The notes beneath the pieces were generated by a model that saw only the letters and a program-made list of their open reading frames with translations, made no database searches and was not told where the DNA came from. A stretch of DNA of 64,000 bases from NCBI RefSeq assembly GCF_018449525.1, contig NZ_JAAVUS010000005.1:152001-216000 (forward strand), given 5' to 3'. Shown here one piece after another: positions 45,526 to 54,583 of this stretch (position 1 is the stretch's first letter; each line of letters begins with the position of its first letter). A program made the translations under genes and the position numbers. The stretch is from Bradyrhizobium sp. dw_78. GTDB taxonomy: Bacteria; Pseudomonadota; Alphaproteobacteria; Rhizobiales; Xanthobacteraceae.

Positions 45526-46710
45526 GGCGCGTCGGCCGTTTTCGCGGTAAAGCCGAAACAACAGAATCGCCAAAGCGAGCCCGGCCCATAACAGAAGCTG
45601 GCCACATACCAGCGGCCAGCCGCCGAAATTCCAGGCCAGAACACCGCCATAGGTGCCGATCGCTCCACCCAGGAACAGCGTCGTCATGTAAACGGTATTG
45701 ATCCGGCTGTGCGCGGTCTCATCCAGCCCGTAAATCTGTGCGAGATTATTGACCTGTGTGGCTTGCACGCCGACGTCCAGCAGGAGGACGCCGACCGCCA
45801 GGGCCGGTACGCTGTACGGCCACAGGAAAAGGCACACGATGCTGGCGATGATGATGGAGACCGTCAGGATTTGTATCCGCAACGGATGCCGCTTGTCCGC
45901 GATCCGCCCGAAGACCGATGCCGCGCCCGCGCCGGCGATGGCTAGGATGCCGAATAGGCCGATCCGGTCGCTGCTGTAAGTGAAGGGCGGGCCGCTCAGA
46001 TGAAACGTGAGCGCAGTCCAGAACGAACAGAACAGACCGAAGACCAGCGAGCCGACCAGCATGACGCGCAGGAGCTGGACCCGTTTCAGTTGCAGCAGGG
46101 TGGATTTGAGCAGGTCGCCATAATGCCCGGTGTGATGGGACGCGCGTTGCGGCAACATGGCCGCAAAGACGATGGTGGCGGCCAGCACAAGTCCGGCCGA
46201 CACGCCGTACACGGACCGCCAGCCAGCCCATTCCGCGAGATAGCCGCCGACGATCCGGGCCGACAGGATGCCGATCAGAGCACCCGTAAACACGGTGCCG
46301 ACCACTTTGCCCTTGGCATTGTTCGCGGCCAGCGCCGCGGCCATCGGCATGATGATCTGTGTCGACACTGCAAACAGGCCGACGAGGACACTGGCGACAT
46401 AAAGCGCAGGGAGCGTCTGGACGAAGGTAATGGCGACCAGCGCCAGACACAAAAGCCCCTGCAGGACCAGCACCAGCTTCTTGCGGTCGAACATGTCGCC
46501 GAGCGGCGCCAGAAAAAACAGCCCGACGCCGTAGGCCGCCTGCGTGAGCGCCGGCAGATAACCGACCTCGATTTCCTTGGCGTGCAGCGATGTGGCGATC
46601 TCAGCCAGGATCGGCTGGTTGTAATACAGGTTCGCGACCGTCACGCCCGCGGCGACCGCCATGGTGAGCACCTGTCCGGAACTGGGGCCCTTGGTTTCTT
46701 GACAAGGCAT
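45523..46710 (-). CDS. MFS transporter (drug-efflux type, DHA family)
   Basis: 395 residues from ATG 46710. An ATG at 46743 is in frame, but it would leave only 12 bp to the divergent MarR gene and put the palindrome 46720-46734 inside the coding sequence. Twelve hydrophobic segments. Helix 1 has the signature VAAGVTVANLYYNQPILAEI, then GLFFLAPLGDMFDRKKLVLV between helices 2 and 3 and GALIGILSARIVGGYLAEW at helix 5 (antiporter motif C region). This group is usually annotated as arabinose-efflux-like or YnfM-like. Likely exports a small compound under control of the MarR gene. Confidence 0.88.
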   Translation of the reverse strand: MPCQETKGPSSGQVLTMAVAAGVTVANLYYNQPILAEIATSLHAKEIEVGYLPALTQAAYGVGLFFLAPLGDMFDRKKLVLVLQGLLCLALVAITFVQTLPALYVASVLVGLFAVSTQIIMPMAAALAANNAKGKVVGTVFTGALIGILSARIVGGYLAEWAGWRSVYGVSAGLVLAATIVFAAMLPQRASHHTGHYGDLLKSTLLQLKRVQLLRVMLVGSLVFGLFCSFWTALTFHLSGPPFTYSSDRIGLFGILAIAGAGAASVFGRIADKRHPLRIQILTVSIIIASIVCLFLWPYSVPALAVGVLLLDVGVQATQVNNLAQIYGLDETAHSRINTVYMTTLFLGGAIGTYGGVLAWNFGGWPLVCGQLLLWAGLALAILLFRLYRENGRRA

Positions 46711-46719
46711 CGGAGCACT

Positions 46720-46734
46720 GGTTACCTTGGTAAC
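46720..46734. promoter_or_regulatory. MarR operator between MFS and MarR genes
   Basis: GTTACC (46721-46726), TT, GGTAAC (46729-46734): a perfect palindrome placed 21 bp before the MarR start and 10 bp before the preferred MFS start. Size and place fit a MarR dimer site repressing both genes. Confidence 0.65.
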
Positions 46735-46755
46735 TAAATTCATAAGAGTTGACTC

Positions 46756-47283
46756 ATGTTTTTTCTGGAGGATCTTCCCGACGCCCGGATGCTGAAGGGC
46801 TTCGCGGACCGCTTTCCCGAGATGGAGATCGACGCCACCGCTGCCTGCTTGCGGCTGCTGCGCGTCGCCAGCCATCTCATCCGCGATCTGGAAGCACATT
46901 TTTCGCATCATGGGCTATCACAAGCGCGTTTCCTTGTTCTCGTCGTGCTGGAGCGCTCGGCGGAGAAGCACCTGATGCCGGTCGAGATTGCCAGGCAATT
47001 AGGCATCTCCAAGAAAAACACGGCGCGGGTGCTGAACTTCATGGAAGAGGACAAGTTGATCCGCCGCACATCTCACGATACCGACGGCCGCGCCTCGGTT
47101 GTCACCATGACATCGAAAGGCAGAAGCCTCCTGGCTGAGGCGCTGCCCGGTTATTATCGCGCGCTCAATGCAGCCTTGAGGCCTCTCAGCGCGAAGGAAA
47201 AAAAGACGTTCATCGAACTCCTCGACCTGATCGGCCCGGATGAGGCTGCACAGCGGAAAGCGCGCCGCGCAGTCTCAAGCTGA
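46756..47283 (+). CDS. MarR-family transcriptional regulator
   Basis: 175 residues. N-terminal helix LRLLRVASHLIRDLEAHFSH, then the winged helix: LSQARFLVLVVLERS, MPVEIARQLGISKKNTARVL, NFMEEDKLIRRTSHDTDGRA and SVVTMTSKGRSLL. The wing's DTDGRA matches the MarR Asp-x-(Asp/Asn)-x-Arg motif. A long C-terminal helix completes the dimer interface. Start at ATG 46756, lacking a strong ribosome-binding site. It most likely represses itself and the divergent MFS efflux gene in the absence of ligand. Confidence 0.92.
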   Translation: MFFLEDLPDARMLKGFADRFPEMEIDATAACLRLLRVASHLIRDLEAHFSHHGLSQARFLVLVVLERSAEKHLMPVEIARQLGISKKNTARVLNFMEEDKLIRRTSHDTDGRASVVTMTSKGRSLLAEALPGYYRALNAALRPLSAKEKKTFIELLDLIGPDEAAQRKARRAVSS

Positions 47284-47625
47284 CACCGACCGTTCAGCCG
47301 CGCCGGATCTGACCGGGCGTAACGCCCGCCTGCTGCGGCACGGCTCCGCACAGGAAGGCTCTGTCCATTTCTTGAGCACCCGTCATCCTATTCGTTTGTC
47401 ATGTATATTTATGCATGGCAGAGCTGGCATAATTGGATACCATGGTACCTATGATAGTAACCATGGTGCCCAATAAGTCAAGGGCACTCTGGGCGGCGTC
47501 AACGAGGCGAATCATTCGAATAGTCCGGTGGGCATCATCGAACTGTCACATCGCCCGGAACGGAACGATCCCGCCCGGCAAGTCGCCGCGCTTTCTTGCG
47601 TCCCTCATGGGCGCAATGTTCGACT
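47284..47625. other. 342 bp between convergent genes, with two MarR-like boxes
   Basis: No gene is supported. TACCATGGTA (47438-47447) and ACCATGGT (47460-47467) resemble the operator core TACCTTGGTA at 46723-46732. An AT-rich stretch lies just left (47400-47435), so a promoter is possible, but no start to the right or left is obvious. Confidence 0.35.
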
Positions 47626-49896
47626 TCAGTGCGGATCCGGTGTCAGGACATCCTCGATCCTGATCGGAAAGCGACGTACCCGGATCCCCGTGGCGTGCCA
47701 GACCGCGTTGGCAACGGCGCCGGCCGAACCCGTGATTCCGATTTCACCGACGCCCTTGATGCCCAGCGCGTTTACATAGGGATCGTGCTCGTCGATCATC
47801 AACGCTTCCATCGGCGGGACGTCGGCGTTCACCGGGATGTGGTACTCGGCAAGGTTGGCGTTCAGCGTCCGGCCGGAGCGGCGATCCATGACGGCCTGCT
47901 CGTGCAGTGCAAAGGACATGCCCCAGATCATGCCGCCAAAGATCTGACTGCGCACCAGACGGGGGTTGATGATCCGTCCCGCGGCGAAAGCGCCGATCAG
48001 GCGGGTGACGCGGATCTGGCCGAGATCAGGATCGACCTTGACTTCGGCGAACACCGCGCCGTGCGCATGCATGGCGTAGGTCGATTGCGAAGCGGGGTCT
48101 GCGGTGCTCTTGCCGCGGGCCTCGATCTGCGTGAGTCCGGCGTGGCCGAGAATATCGGCATAGCTCTCGCTGCGCGTTTCATCGTCGCGGCGGAACAGGC
48201 GGCCGTTACGCGCGATCACTCCGGCATTGCCCGCGCCGAACAGCGGCGAGCGTTCGTTGTTGGTGGCGAGCTCCTCGAGCCTGGCGATGACAGCGGTGCC
48301 CGCATTGTGGATCGCCGTGCCCGCGGTCGCCGTATGAGCCGAGCCGCCGGCGATGCCCGCATCCGGCAGATCGGAAGTCCCTGCCTTGAACTCCATTTGC
48401 GCGAGGTCGAGACCGAGGCTGTCGGCCGCGATCTGGGCAAAGGCGGTCCAGGCGCCCTGACCCATGTCGTGCGCGCCCGTTTCCATCACGCCGGATCCGT
48501 CGCTGCGGATCACCGCGCGCGCCTCGGCCTGGAACATCAGCGCCGGAAACGTCGCCGTGCCCATGCCCCAGCCGACCAGAAGACCTGCCTCGTCACGCAA
48601 CTGCCGCGGGGTAAGCGGGCGCTGTGACCAGCCAAAGCGTTCGGCGCCTTGCCGGTAGCACTCGCGCAGGGCTTTCGAGGAAAATGGCTTGCCGGAAATC
48701 GGCTCGACTTCGGCATAATTCCTGATGCGGAAGGCGAGCGGATCCATCCCGCAGGCCCATGCCGCCTCGTCGATCGCGCTTTCCAGCGCAATCGATCCGG
48801 TAGCCTCGCCGGGCGCGCGCATGAACAACGGCGTGCCGGTGTCGACCCGGATTGCCTCATGCGACGTGGCGATGGCGGGGCTTGCGTAGAGCGTATGCGA
48901 GGCGTCGGCGGCCGGCTCGAAGAAATCGTCGAAGCTGCTCGACACCGTCTTGGCGTGGTGGTCGATCGCGGTCAGCGCGCCCGCATTGTCGGCGCCGATG
49001 CGAATCCGCTGGCGGGTGGGCGCCCGGTGGCCGACGGGGCCGTACATCTGCTCACGGCGCAGCACCAGCTTGACCGGCTTGCCGACCAGCCGGGCCGCCA
49101 TGATGCCGAGGATCTGCGGGCCCGCGATCAGGCCTTTCGAGCCGAAGCCACCGCCGAGGAACGGGCTGCGGATATGGATATTCTCCGGCGAAATGCCGAA
49201 CAGTCCCGCGATCCGCCCCTGCGCCATCGCAAGGCCCTGGCTCGGGGTATCGATCGACAGCGCATCGCCGTCCCACGCCGCCACGATGGCGTGAGGCTCC
49301 ATCGCATTGTGGTACTGGGTCGGCGTCTCGTAGGTCGCATCGATCTGTCTCGACGCCGCGGCCAGACCCGCCTCGACATCGCCGCGCCGCAGTTCGGACG
49401 GATTGCCGACGCCGACGGCGGGCGGCACGAAACTCTCATTCGAATCGAGGCCGACGCGGGGCGGCTGGGTTTCGTAGCGTGGCGACAGCAGCGCCGCGCC
49501 TTCGGTCGCAGCTTCCAGCGTCTCGGCGATCACCACCGCGATCGGCTGGTTCGCATAACGCACCAGGTCATTTTGCAGAAGATCGAGCCGGAACATGAAG
49601 GGATTGGTCTTGGCGTCCGGATCCTCCGCGAGCGGCGGCTTGTTCGCGGGCGTCATGACATCGACAACGCCCGGATGGCTCTTGGCTGCCCGCACGTCAA
49701 GAAAGCTCACGCGACCGCGCGCGATATGGCTGACCGCGAGAACCGCATAGAGCATTCCGGGCGGGTGGTTATCCGCGGCATAGCGGGCTTCTCCCTTGAC
49801 CTTGAGGATGCCGTCGCGGCGGGTCAGCGGCTGCCCGATATTCGAACCATGCCGCGAATGGGAAGGTGATTGGGTGAGGCTGATCTCAGGCACCAT
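47626..49896 (-). CDS. Molybdenum hydroxylase large subunit (xanthine dehydrogenase family, PaoC/YagR-like)
   Basis: 756 residues. N-terminal hammerhead domain starts TRRDGILKVKGEARYAAD. Molybdopterin-binding segments include SPFLGGGFGSKGLI, MRAPGEATGSIALE, GAHDMGQGAWTAFAQIAA and GTAGTAIHNA-like sequence. The catalytic Glu near the C terminus is in IKGVGEIGITG. It binds molybdenum cofactor and hydroxylates an aldehyde or heteroaromatic ring. It is the last of three overlapping minus-strand genes and overlaps the FAD subunit by 11 bp. Similarity to the E. coli aldehyde oxidoreductase PaoC is by eye; substrate unknown. Confidence 0.93.
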   Translation of the reverse strand: MVPEISLTQSPSHSRHGSNIGQPLTRRDGILKVKGEARYAADNHPPGMLYAVLAVSHIARGRVSFLDVRAAKSHPGVVDVMTPANKPPLAEDPDAKTNPFMFRLDLLQNDLVRYANQPIAVVIAETLEAATEGAALLSPRYETQPPRVGLDSNESFVPPAVGVGNPSELRRGDVEAGLAAASRQIDATYETPTQYHNAMEPHAIVAAWDGDALSIDTPSQGLAMAQGRIAGLFGISPENIHIRSPFLGGGFGSKGLIAGPQILGIMAARLVGKPVKLVLRREQMYGPVGHRAPTRQRIRIGADNAGALTAIDHHAKTVSSSFDDFFEPAADASHTLYASPAIATSHEAIRVDTGTPLFMRAPGEATGSIALESAIDEAAWACGMDPLAFRIRNYAEVEPISGKPFSSKALRECYRQGAERFGWSQRPLTPRQLRDEAGLLVGWGMGTATFPALMFQAEARAVIRSDGSGVMETGAHDMGQGAWTAFAQIAADSLGLDLAQMEFKAGTSDLPDAGIAGGSAHTATAGTAIHNAGTAVIARLEELATNNERSPLFGAGNAGVIARNGRLFRRDDETRSESYADILGHAGLTQIEARGKSTADPASQSTYAMHAHGAVFAEVKVDPDLGQIRVTRLIGAFAAGRIINPRLVRSQIFGGMIWGMSFALHEQAVMDRRSGRTLNANLAEYHIPVNADVPPMEALMIDEHDPYVNALGIKGVGEIGITGSAGAVANAVWHATGIRVRRFPIRIEDVLTPDPH

Positions 49897-50944
49897 GCAA
49901 CGCTCCGGATATGGATGAGAACGGGGAAGCCGGCAGGGCCGGAATGCGCCGCGGCGTACCGGCTGCGGCCAGCGTCAGTGCGCGCACGACAATCCGCCGT
50001 GCGAGCGCGATCTTGAATTGATTGTTCCCCGAGGGCTTGGCGTCCGCGAGCGCGGTTTCGGCGGCGGCGCGGAAGGTGGCCAGGTCGGGATTGCAGCCCG
50101 CCAGGATCTTTTCCGCCGCGCGGGCCCGCCACGGTTTGGTGGCCACGCCGCCGAGCGCAAGCCGCGCATCCCAGATCGCGCCGCCTTCGATCCGCAAGGC
50201 CGCCGCCGCCGACACGACCGCGAAGGCATAGGAGGTGCGTTCGCGGACCTTCAGATAGCGCGCATGGGCCGAGAACGAGCGCGCCTCGCTGGGCAGCCGC
50301 AGGGCGACAATCAAATCGCCGGGCTCCAGCACGTTTTCCCGCTCGGGCGTATCGCCGGGCGGAAGGTGAAACGCCTCGAGCGCAACCTCGCGCCGGCCGG
50401 TTCTGCCCTCGATCTCCACGACAGCGTCGAGGGCGACAAGCGGCACGCAGAAATCCGACGGGTGGGTGGCGATGCAGGCCTCGCTCCAGCCGAGGACGGC
50501 GTGCAATCGGTTCTCGCCGTCATGGGCGTCGCAACCGCTACCCGGTTCGCGCTTGTTGCAGGCGCTGGCGACGTCGTAGAAATAGCTGCACCGCGTTCGC
50601 TGCAGCAGATTGCCGCCGACGGTCGCGGCGTTGCGAAGTTGCGCCGATGCGCCGGACAGCAGCGCCTCGGCGATCGAGGGATAGGACCGGGCGAAATCCG
50701 GATCGTGCGCCAGATCGGCATTGCGAACCAGCGCGCCGATGCGGACGCCGCCATCGGGCAGGTGTTCGATGCGGTCGAGTCCGGGCAGGCGCGTGACATC
50801 GACGAGACGGTTCGGATGGACGACGCCGCCTTTCATCAGGTCAAGCAGGTTGGTTCCGGCCGCGAGATAGGCCGCATCCGGTTCGGTGGCGGCCGCGATC
50901 GCCTCGGAAACGGTCGAAGGTCTGACGTAATCGAAGTTTTTCAT
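49886..50944 (-). CDS. Molybdenum hydroxylase FAD subunit (PaoB/YagS-like, with extra 4Fe-4S segment)
   Basis: 352 residues from ATG 50944 (ATGA overlap with the Fe-S gene). FAD-binding motifs AYLAAGTNLLDLMKGG and ATVGGNLLQRT are standard. After these comes an insertion CSYFYD .. ACNKREPGSGCDAHDGENR with the Cys pattern that in PaoB and 4-hydroxybenzoyl-CoA reductase binds an extra 4Fe-4S cluster. The C-terminal CO-dehydrogenase flavoprotein domain follows (ALGGVATKPWRARAAE). It passes electrons between the Fe-S subunit and acceptor. Confidence 0.92.
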   Translation of the reverse strand: MKNFDYVRPSTVSEAIAAATEPDAAYLAAGTNLLDLMKGGVVHPNRLVDVTRLPGLDRIEHLPDGGVRIGALVRNADLAHDPDFARSYPSIAEALLSGASAQLRNAATVGGNLLQRTRCSYFYDVASACNKREPGSGCDAHDGENRLHAVLGWSEACIATHPSDFCVPLVALDAVVEIEGRTGRREVALEAFHLPPGDTPERENVLEPGDLIVALRLPSEARSFSAHARYLKVRERTSYAFAVVSAAAALRIEGGAIWDARLALGGVATKPWRARAAEKILAGCNPDLATFRAAAETALADAKPSGNNQFKIALARRIVVRALTLAAAGTPRRIPALPASPFSSISGALHGA

Positions 50945-51438
50945 GCGGAGCGCCTCTGGCTGGCCTCGGCGAGGCTTTTCTGCGCATCCAGCACCGCCTC
51001 CGTGATCCCGGCATAGGCACCGCACCGGCACAGGTTGCCGCTCATGCCTTCGCGGATGCGCTCGGGGTCGTCGCCGGCCTGCGCTTCCTGAATCAATCCG
51101 ATCGCGCTCATGATCTGGCCGGGCGTGCAGAATCCGCACTGCAAACCGTCATGCGCGATAAAGGCAGCCTGCACCGGGTGCAGCAGGTCGCCGCGCGCGA
51201 CGCCCTCGATCGTTAGCACGTCGGCGCCGTCATGGCTGACCGCCAGGGCCAGGCACGAATTGATCCGCCGGCCGTCGACCAGCACCGTGCAGGCGCCGCA
51301 TTGGCCGCGATCGCATCCTTTCTTGGTGCCGGTCAGGTAAAGACGTTCGCGCAGGAGGTCGAGCAGCGTGACGCGGGGGTCTTCCAGCTCGACGTCCCGC
51401 CGTACACCGTTGACGGTGAGGCTGATGGAGAAGCTCAT
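50941..51438 (-). CDS. Molybdenum hydroxylase [2Fe-2S] subunit (PaoA-like)
   Basis: 165 residues. N-terminal plant-type ferredoxin cluster: GCDRGQCGACTVLVDG with a fourth Cys in INSCLAL. The C-terminal helical cluster has LQCGFCTPGQIMSAIGL and NLCRCGAYAGI. Both clusters are complete. No Tat leader is visible, unlike E. coli PaoA, so this enzyme may be cytoplasmic. First gene of the operon, divergent from a TetR gene. Confidence 0.94.
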   Translation of the reverse strand: MSFSISLTVNGVRRDVELEDPRVTLLDLLRERLYLTGTKKGCDRGQCGACTVLVDGRRINSCLALAVSHDGADVLTIEGVARGDLLHPVQAAFIAHDGLQCGFCTPGQIMSAIGLIQEAQAGDDPERIREGMSGNLCRCGAYAGITEAVLDAQKSLAEASQRRSA

Positions 51439-51682
51439 GCAGTGCTCCGATGGATGCGATGCTATGGTTCAAACTGAATCACGGCCGCCCGCGCCGATCG
51501 ACATGCGGGTTCGGGCCGGCTCTACCGGCATATACGGAGGCATCCTCCGTTTCGCAAGGGGACGAAAAACTGGAATATGAGACGCAAAAGCGGTAACCGA
51601 TTTTCCGATAAGATCATGTTCAAACAAAGGGATGAGATGATGATCCGATTTGATCCCATCGAATCGTGATTAGATTCATCGG
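51439..51682. promoter_or_regulatory. Divergent promoter region of the molybdenum hydroxylase operon and its TetR gene
   Basis: 244 bp with no gene. The right end contains imperfect inverted elements: CGATT / AATCG (51648-51668 area) and GAATC / GATTC (51660-51677 area), just before the TetR start. They are candidate operators, but I cannot single out one. Confidence 0.4.
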
Positions 51683-52366
51683 ATGGCAAATCAATCCGCA
51701 ACACCCGTTCGCAGGCCCCGTGCCGATGCGGTCCGCAATCACGAGCGTGTATTGCAGGCCGCCAAAGCCGTCTTCAGCGCCGGCGGTCCGGAGGCGAGCC
51801 TGGAGGCGGTGGCCAAACGGGCCGGCGTCGGCATCGGGACGCTTTACCGTCACTTCCCGACGCGCGAGGCCCTGTTCGAGGCGGTCTACCGGCGCGAGGT
51901 GCAGCAGCTCAGCGAATTGGCGGACCAATTAGAGAGCGAAACGACGCCGGTCGAAGCGCTGCGCCGCTGGCTGCAATCCAATGTCGAGTTCGTCGCCACC
52001 AAGAAGGGCATGCTGGCCGCGCTGGCGCTTACGGTACACAGTTCGTCGGAACTCTATGCCCATACATTCGAACGCCTGATCAAGGCGGTCGGCACCTTGC
52101 TGGAGCGCGCGGTCGCGGCCGGCGAGATCCGCGCCGATATCAGTCCCGAGGATCTGCTGCGGGCGCTGGTCGGCATGTGCTACATGCACGATCAGCCCGG
52201 CTGGAAGAAGAGCGTCCTGCGGTTGGTCGATGTCTTCGTCGATGGGCTTCGTGTGCCGGCCAATGCCGACAAGCGGACGGCGTCAGCGCCGTCCTCCGAC
52301 AAGACCATAGCGCGCGTGAAGCAACGGCCTCGGCGGCCTTCCTCCCGCAAGAGCCGCGATAAGTGA
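51683..52366 (+). CDS. TetR-family transcriptional regulator
   Basis: 227 residues. HTH: VLQAAKAVFSAGGPEASLEA, then VAKRAGVGIGTLYRHFPTRE. The ligand domain (SELADQLESETTPVEALRRW; LVDVFVDGLR) is shared with the TetR at 21763 and typical for repressors next to oxidoreductases. A basic Arg/Lys/Ser tail (about 25 residues) ends the protein. It is divergent from the molybdenum hydroxylase operon and most likely represses it. Confidence 0.9.
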   Translation: MANQSATPVRRPRADAVRNHERVLQAAKAVFSAGGPEASLEAVAKRAGVGIGTLYRHFPTREALFEAVYRREVQQLSELADQLESETTPVEALRRWLQSNVEFVATKKGMLAALALTVHSSSELYAHTFERLIKAVGTLLERAVAAGEIRADISPEDLLRALVGMCYMHDQPGWKKSVLRLVDVFVDGLRVPANADKRTASAPSSDKTIARVKQRPRRPSSRKSRDK

Positions 52367-52402
52367 CGCATCGGTAAGTGATGTGGCGACCGGCGGACGA
52401 CA

Positions 52403-53866
52403 TCACAATCCGTACAGGATCTTCAACTCGCCGCTGGCGCGAAGCGCGATGCTGATACCGTCGGCCGGCAGCAAGACCTTGTCGAGCTTCGCCGACGTCA
52501 GACGCCCTTCCATCCGGTAGCCGTTTTTCAACGGCCGTGTCAGCCGCTGGTTGGCGGCGTTGAGCAGATTTTGATACGCGACGCCGTAGCTGACATAGGC
52601 CTGTTCCTTCAACCGTCCGAGCAGCGCGTTGTCGGCGAACATCGCGCCGATCCCGCTCACGGGTACGCCCTGTACCGACAGGTCGGAGAGCCGAACGGTT
52701 TGCTTGCCGGTATCGGCGTCAAGCGCGCCGGACAGATAGACCCATTCGCCCGCGGCGGCATCGGTCTCGGAGGCTTTCGCGATGCGCAAGCCGATGACGA
52801 GTTTTCCCGAGGAAGGATAGACCTGAACCTCGCGAACCACATTTTCGCCCTTCGGCGCCGCATCGATCACCTGCACGATCTTGTCGCGCAGGACGTCGTA
52901 GCTGACAAGAATCGGCAGGATGACGTCGAAGGTGCCGGGTTCCGAGACATCCGTTCCGAGCGGCGGCAGCGCCGTCGGCGTCACGGCGGGCGGTGCCTGA
53001 CCGATGGTGGTGGTGGCCGATCCGGAAAGTTCGAGCGAGCCTGAAAGGATCTTGGCATTGGCACGCACGCCGGCGAACGCCGCGCTTTGCGGCGTCAGTT
53101 GCAGCCAGATCTCGGGGGTATCGGCCAGCTTGATCGGCTCGAAGGCCTGTTGCCAGGCGGTGGCGGCCTTGTCATGCAAATCGAGCCGTCGCGCCGCGGC
53201 CAGCGCCCGCGACCGGATGCGGGCCAGTTGGGTTCGCATCCTCGGCTCGGCATATTTGGCCAGCGGGATATCGCGGCCGAGCACATGCAGGATGGGCGGT
53301 TCGCTCCAGCGAAAGCCATCGCTGAAATTCAGGTCGAGCGACCAGTCCCGGAGCAATTGCGGACGGGCTTCGGCCTCGATCGTGGCGCTGGCCTCGGTCT
53401 CGCCGTGGATGCGGGCGGTGAACCGGTTGGAGCCCTGGCCCTCGATCTCGCCATGGATCGGCACCGCGCCGTAGACGCGGTTGCCCCGCCCATACAGCGA
53501 AACCGGCCCGGAGCGTTCGACAAAGCCCGAAACGTCGCAATTGGCGTTGACCCTGAAGGCCAGCACCCGGCGATGCACGCAACTGATGCGTTCGTCGATC
53601 GTGGCGAGCCGCCGCGGGATGTCCTGCTCGATGGCGGAAGCCAGCGCCGGCAGCCCGAACTCGATCGTAGCCGAAATTCGCGATGGGGTTGCGAGGGGTG
53701 CTGTGCTGTCCGGGCTTAGCGGCGGCTTCTCCGCTGCCAGCGCGCCGGAGACCAGGCATGAGAAACCGATTGCGGCAACGCATCGCCGCGCGAAATGGAC
53801 CGATGCAATAAGGGGTGGTGAATTGCAGGGGAGCTGACGGCGAGTCGTAGAAAGCGGATATGTCAC
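52403..53866 (-). CDS. DUF4403 family exported protein
   Basis: 487 residues from GTG 53866. A signal-like segment (AAIGFSCLVSGALAAEK, cleavage near 45) precedes a protein made of beta strands with repeated amphipathic segments. Recognisable DUF4403 parts include LASAIEQDIPRRL, GPVSLYGRGNRVYG, TPEIWLQLTPQSAAF and the last stretch GRLTSAKLDKVLLPADGI. The fold resembles lipid-binding TULIP-like proteins, but that is general knowledge of the family and not certain. Located in the periplasm or outer membrane. Role unknown. Confidence 0.8.
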   Translation of the reverse strand: MTYPLSTTRRQLPCNSPPLIASVHFARRCVAAIGFSCLVSGALAAEKPPLSPDSTAPLATPSRISATIEFGLPALASAIEQDIPRRLATIDERISCVHRRVLAFRVNANCDVSGFVERSGPVSLYGRGNRVYGAVPIHGEIEGQGSNRFTARIHGETEASATIEAEARPQLLRDWSLDLNFSDGFRWSEPPILHVLGRDIPLAKYAEPRMRTQLARIRSRALAAARRLDLHDKAATAWQQAFEPIKLADTPEIWLQLTPQSAAFAGVRANAKILSGSLELSGSATTTIGQAPPAVTPTALPPLGTDVSEPGTFDVILPILVSYDVLRDKIVQVIDAAPKGENVVREVQVYPSSGKLVIGLRIAKASETDAAAGEWVYLSGALDADTGKQTVRLSDLSVQGVPVSGIGAMFADNALLGRLKEQAYVSYGVAYQNLLNAANQRLTRPLKNGYRMEGRLTSAKLDKVLLPADGISIALRASGELKILYGL

Positions 53867-53976
53867 TTATTGCCCCGTGCGATGGCTTTGCGGTTTCCTT
53901 AAAGCGGATGTTGTGCGACTCAAATCGCCGTAATTCAATCCGGGCGGATCGTCCAATTTCCGGTAGAGGTGCCCCG

Positions 53977-54447
53977 ATGACGTTCAGTCACTGGCAATCG
54001 CATTCTGGCGAAGAGCCGATTCGAATTCCGGCGATCGGCCTCGATTTGCGGGTGCGCTTGCCCAACCGGGTCTCGGGCGGGGCGCTCGAGATGATCGAAA
54101 CCGTCAACGCGCCGGGCTTTGGGCCGCCGCTGCACCGGCATCCCGAGACCGAGGTGTTCAGGATTCTCAAGGGGCGCTACCTCTATCAGGTCGACGACCG
54201 GCGTTTCCACGCCGAAGCGGGTGACGTGGTCAGCGTGCCCGGCGGCGTCGCGCATGCCTTCGTCAATGTTACGGACACGCCTGCGGAACAATTGGTCATG
54301 ATCCTGCCGGGCTTGGATGCGGCGGCGTTCTTCACCGAGCTTGGCGAGGTCATGAAGGCCGGTATTCCCGCCCGCGACGTGCTGAATGCGTTTGGCCGGC
54401 GCTGGAACGTGGAGTTCCTCGGGCCGCCGTTGCGCAAGGACACATAA
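53977..54447 (+). CDS. Cupin-domain protein
   Basis: 156 residues from ATG 53977 (AGAGG 8 bases upstream). It has both cupin motifs: PPLHRHPETEVFRILKGRY with metal ligands His, His and Glu, and GDVVSVPGGVAHAFVN with the third His. A C-terminal helix pair ends in RRWNVEFLGPPL. Such single cupins may be dioxygenases, isomerases or simply binding proteins. It precedes the amidohydrolase gene on the same strand by about 136 bp. Confidence 0.88.
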   Translation: MTFSHWQSHSGEEPIRIPAIGLDLRVRLPNRVSGGALEMIETVNAPGFGPPLHRHPETEVFRILKGRYLYQVDDRRFHAEAGDVVSVPGGVAHAFVNVTDTPAEQLVMILPGLDAAAFFTELGEVMKAGIPARDVLNAFGRRWNVEFLGPPLRKDT

Positions 54448-54583
54448 GCGTTGTTTTGATTTCATGCGCGACGGCAGCGGTCTTGCTGCCCGTCCGTGAC
54501 TTGTCCTACGCTAGCTTCCGATACCAGCAAGGCTTGGCGGCATCAGACCGGGCCAGCGAACAAACGACAGGGAGGTAATGATC

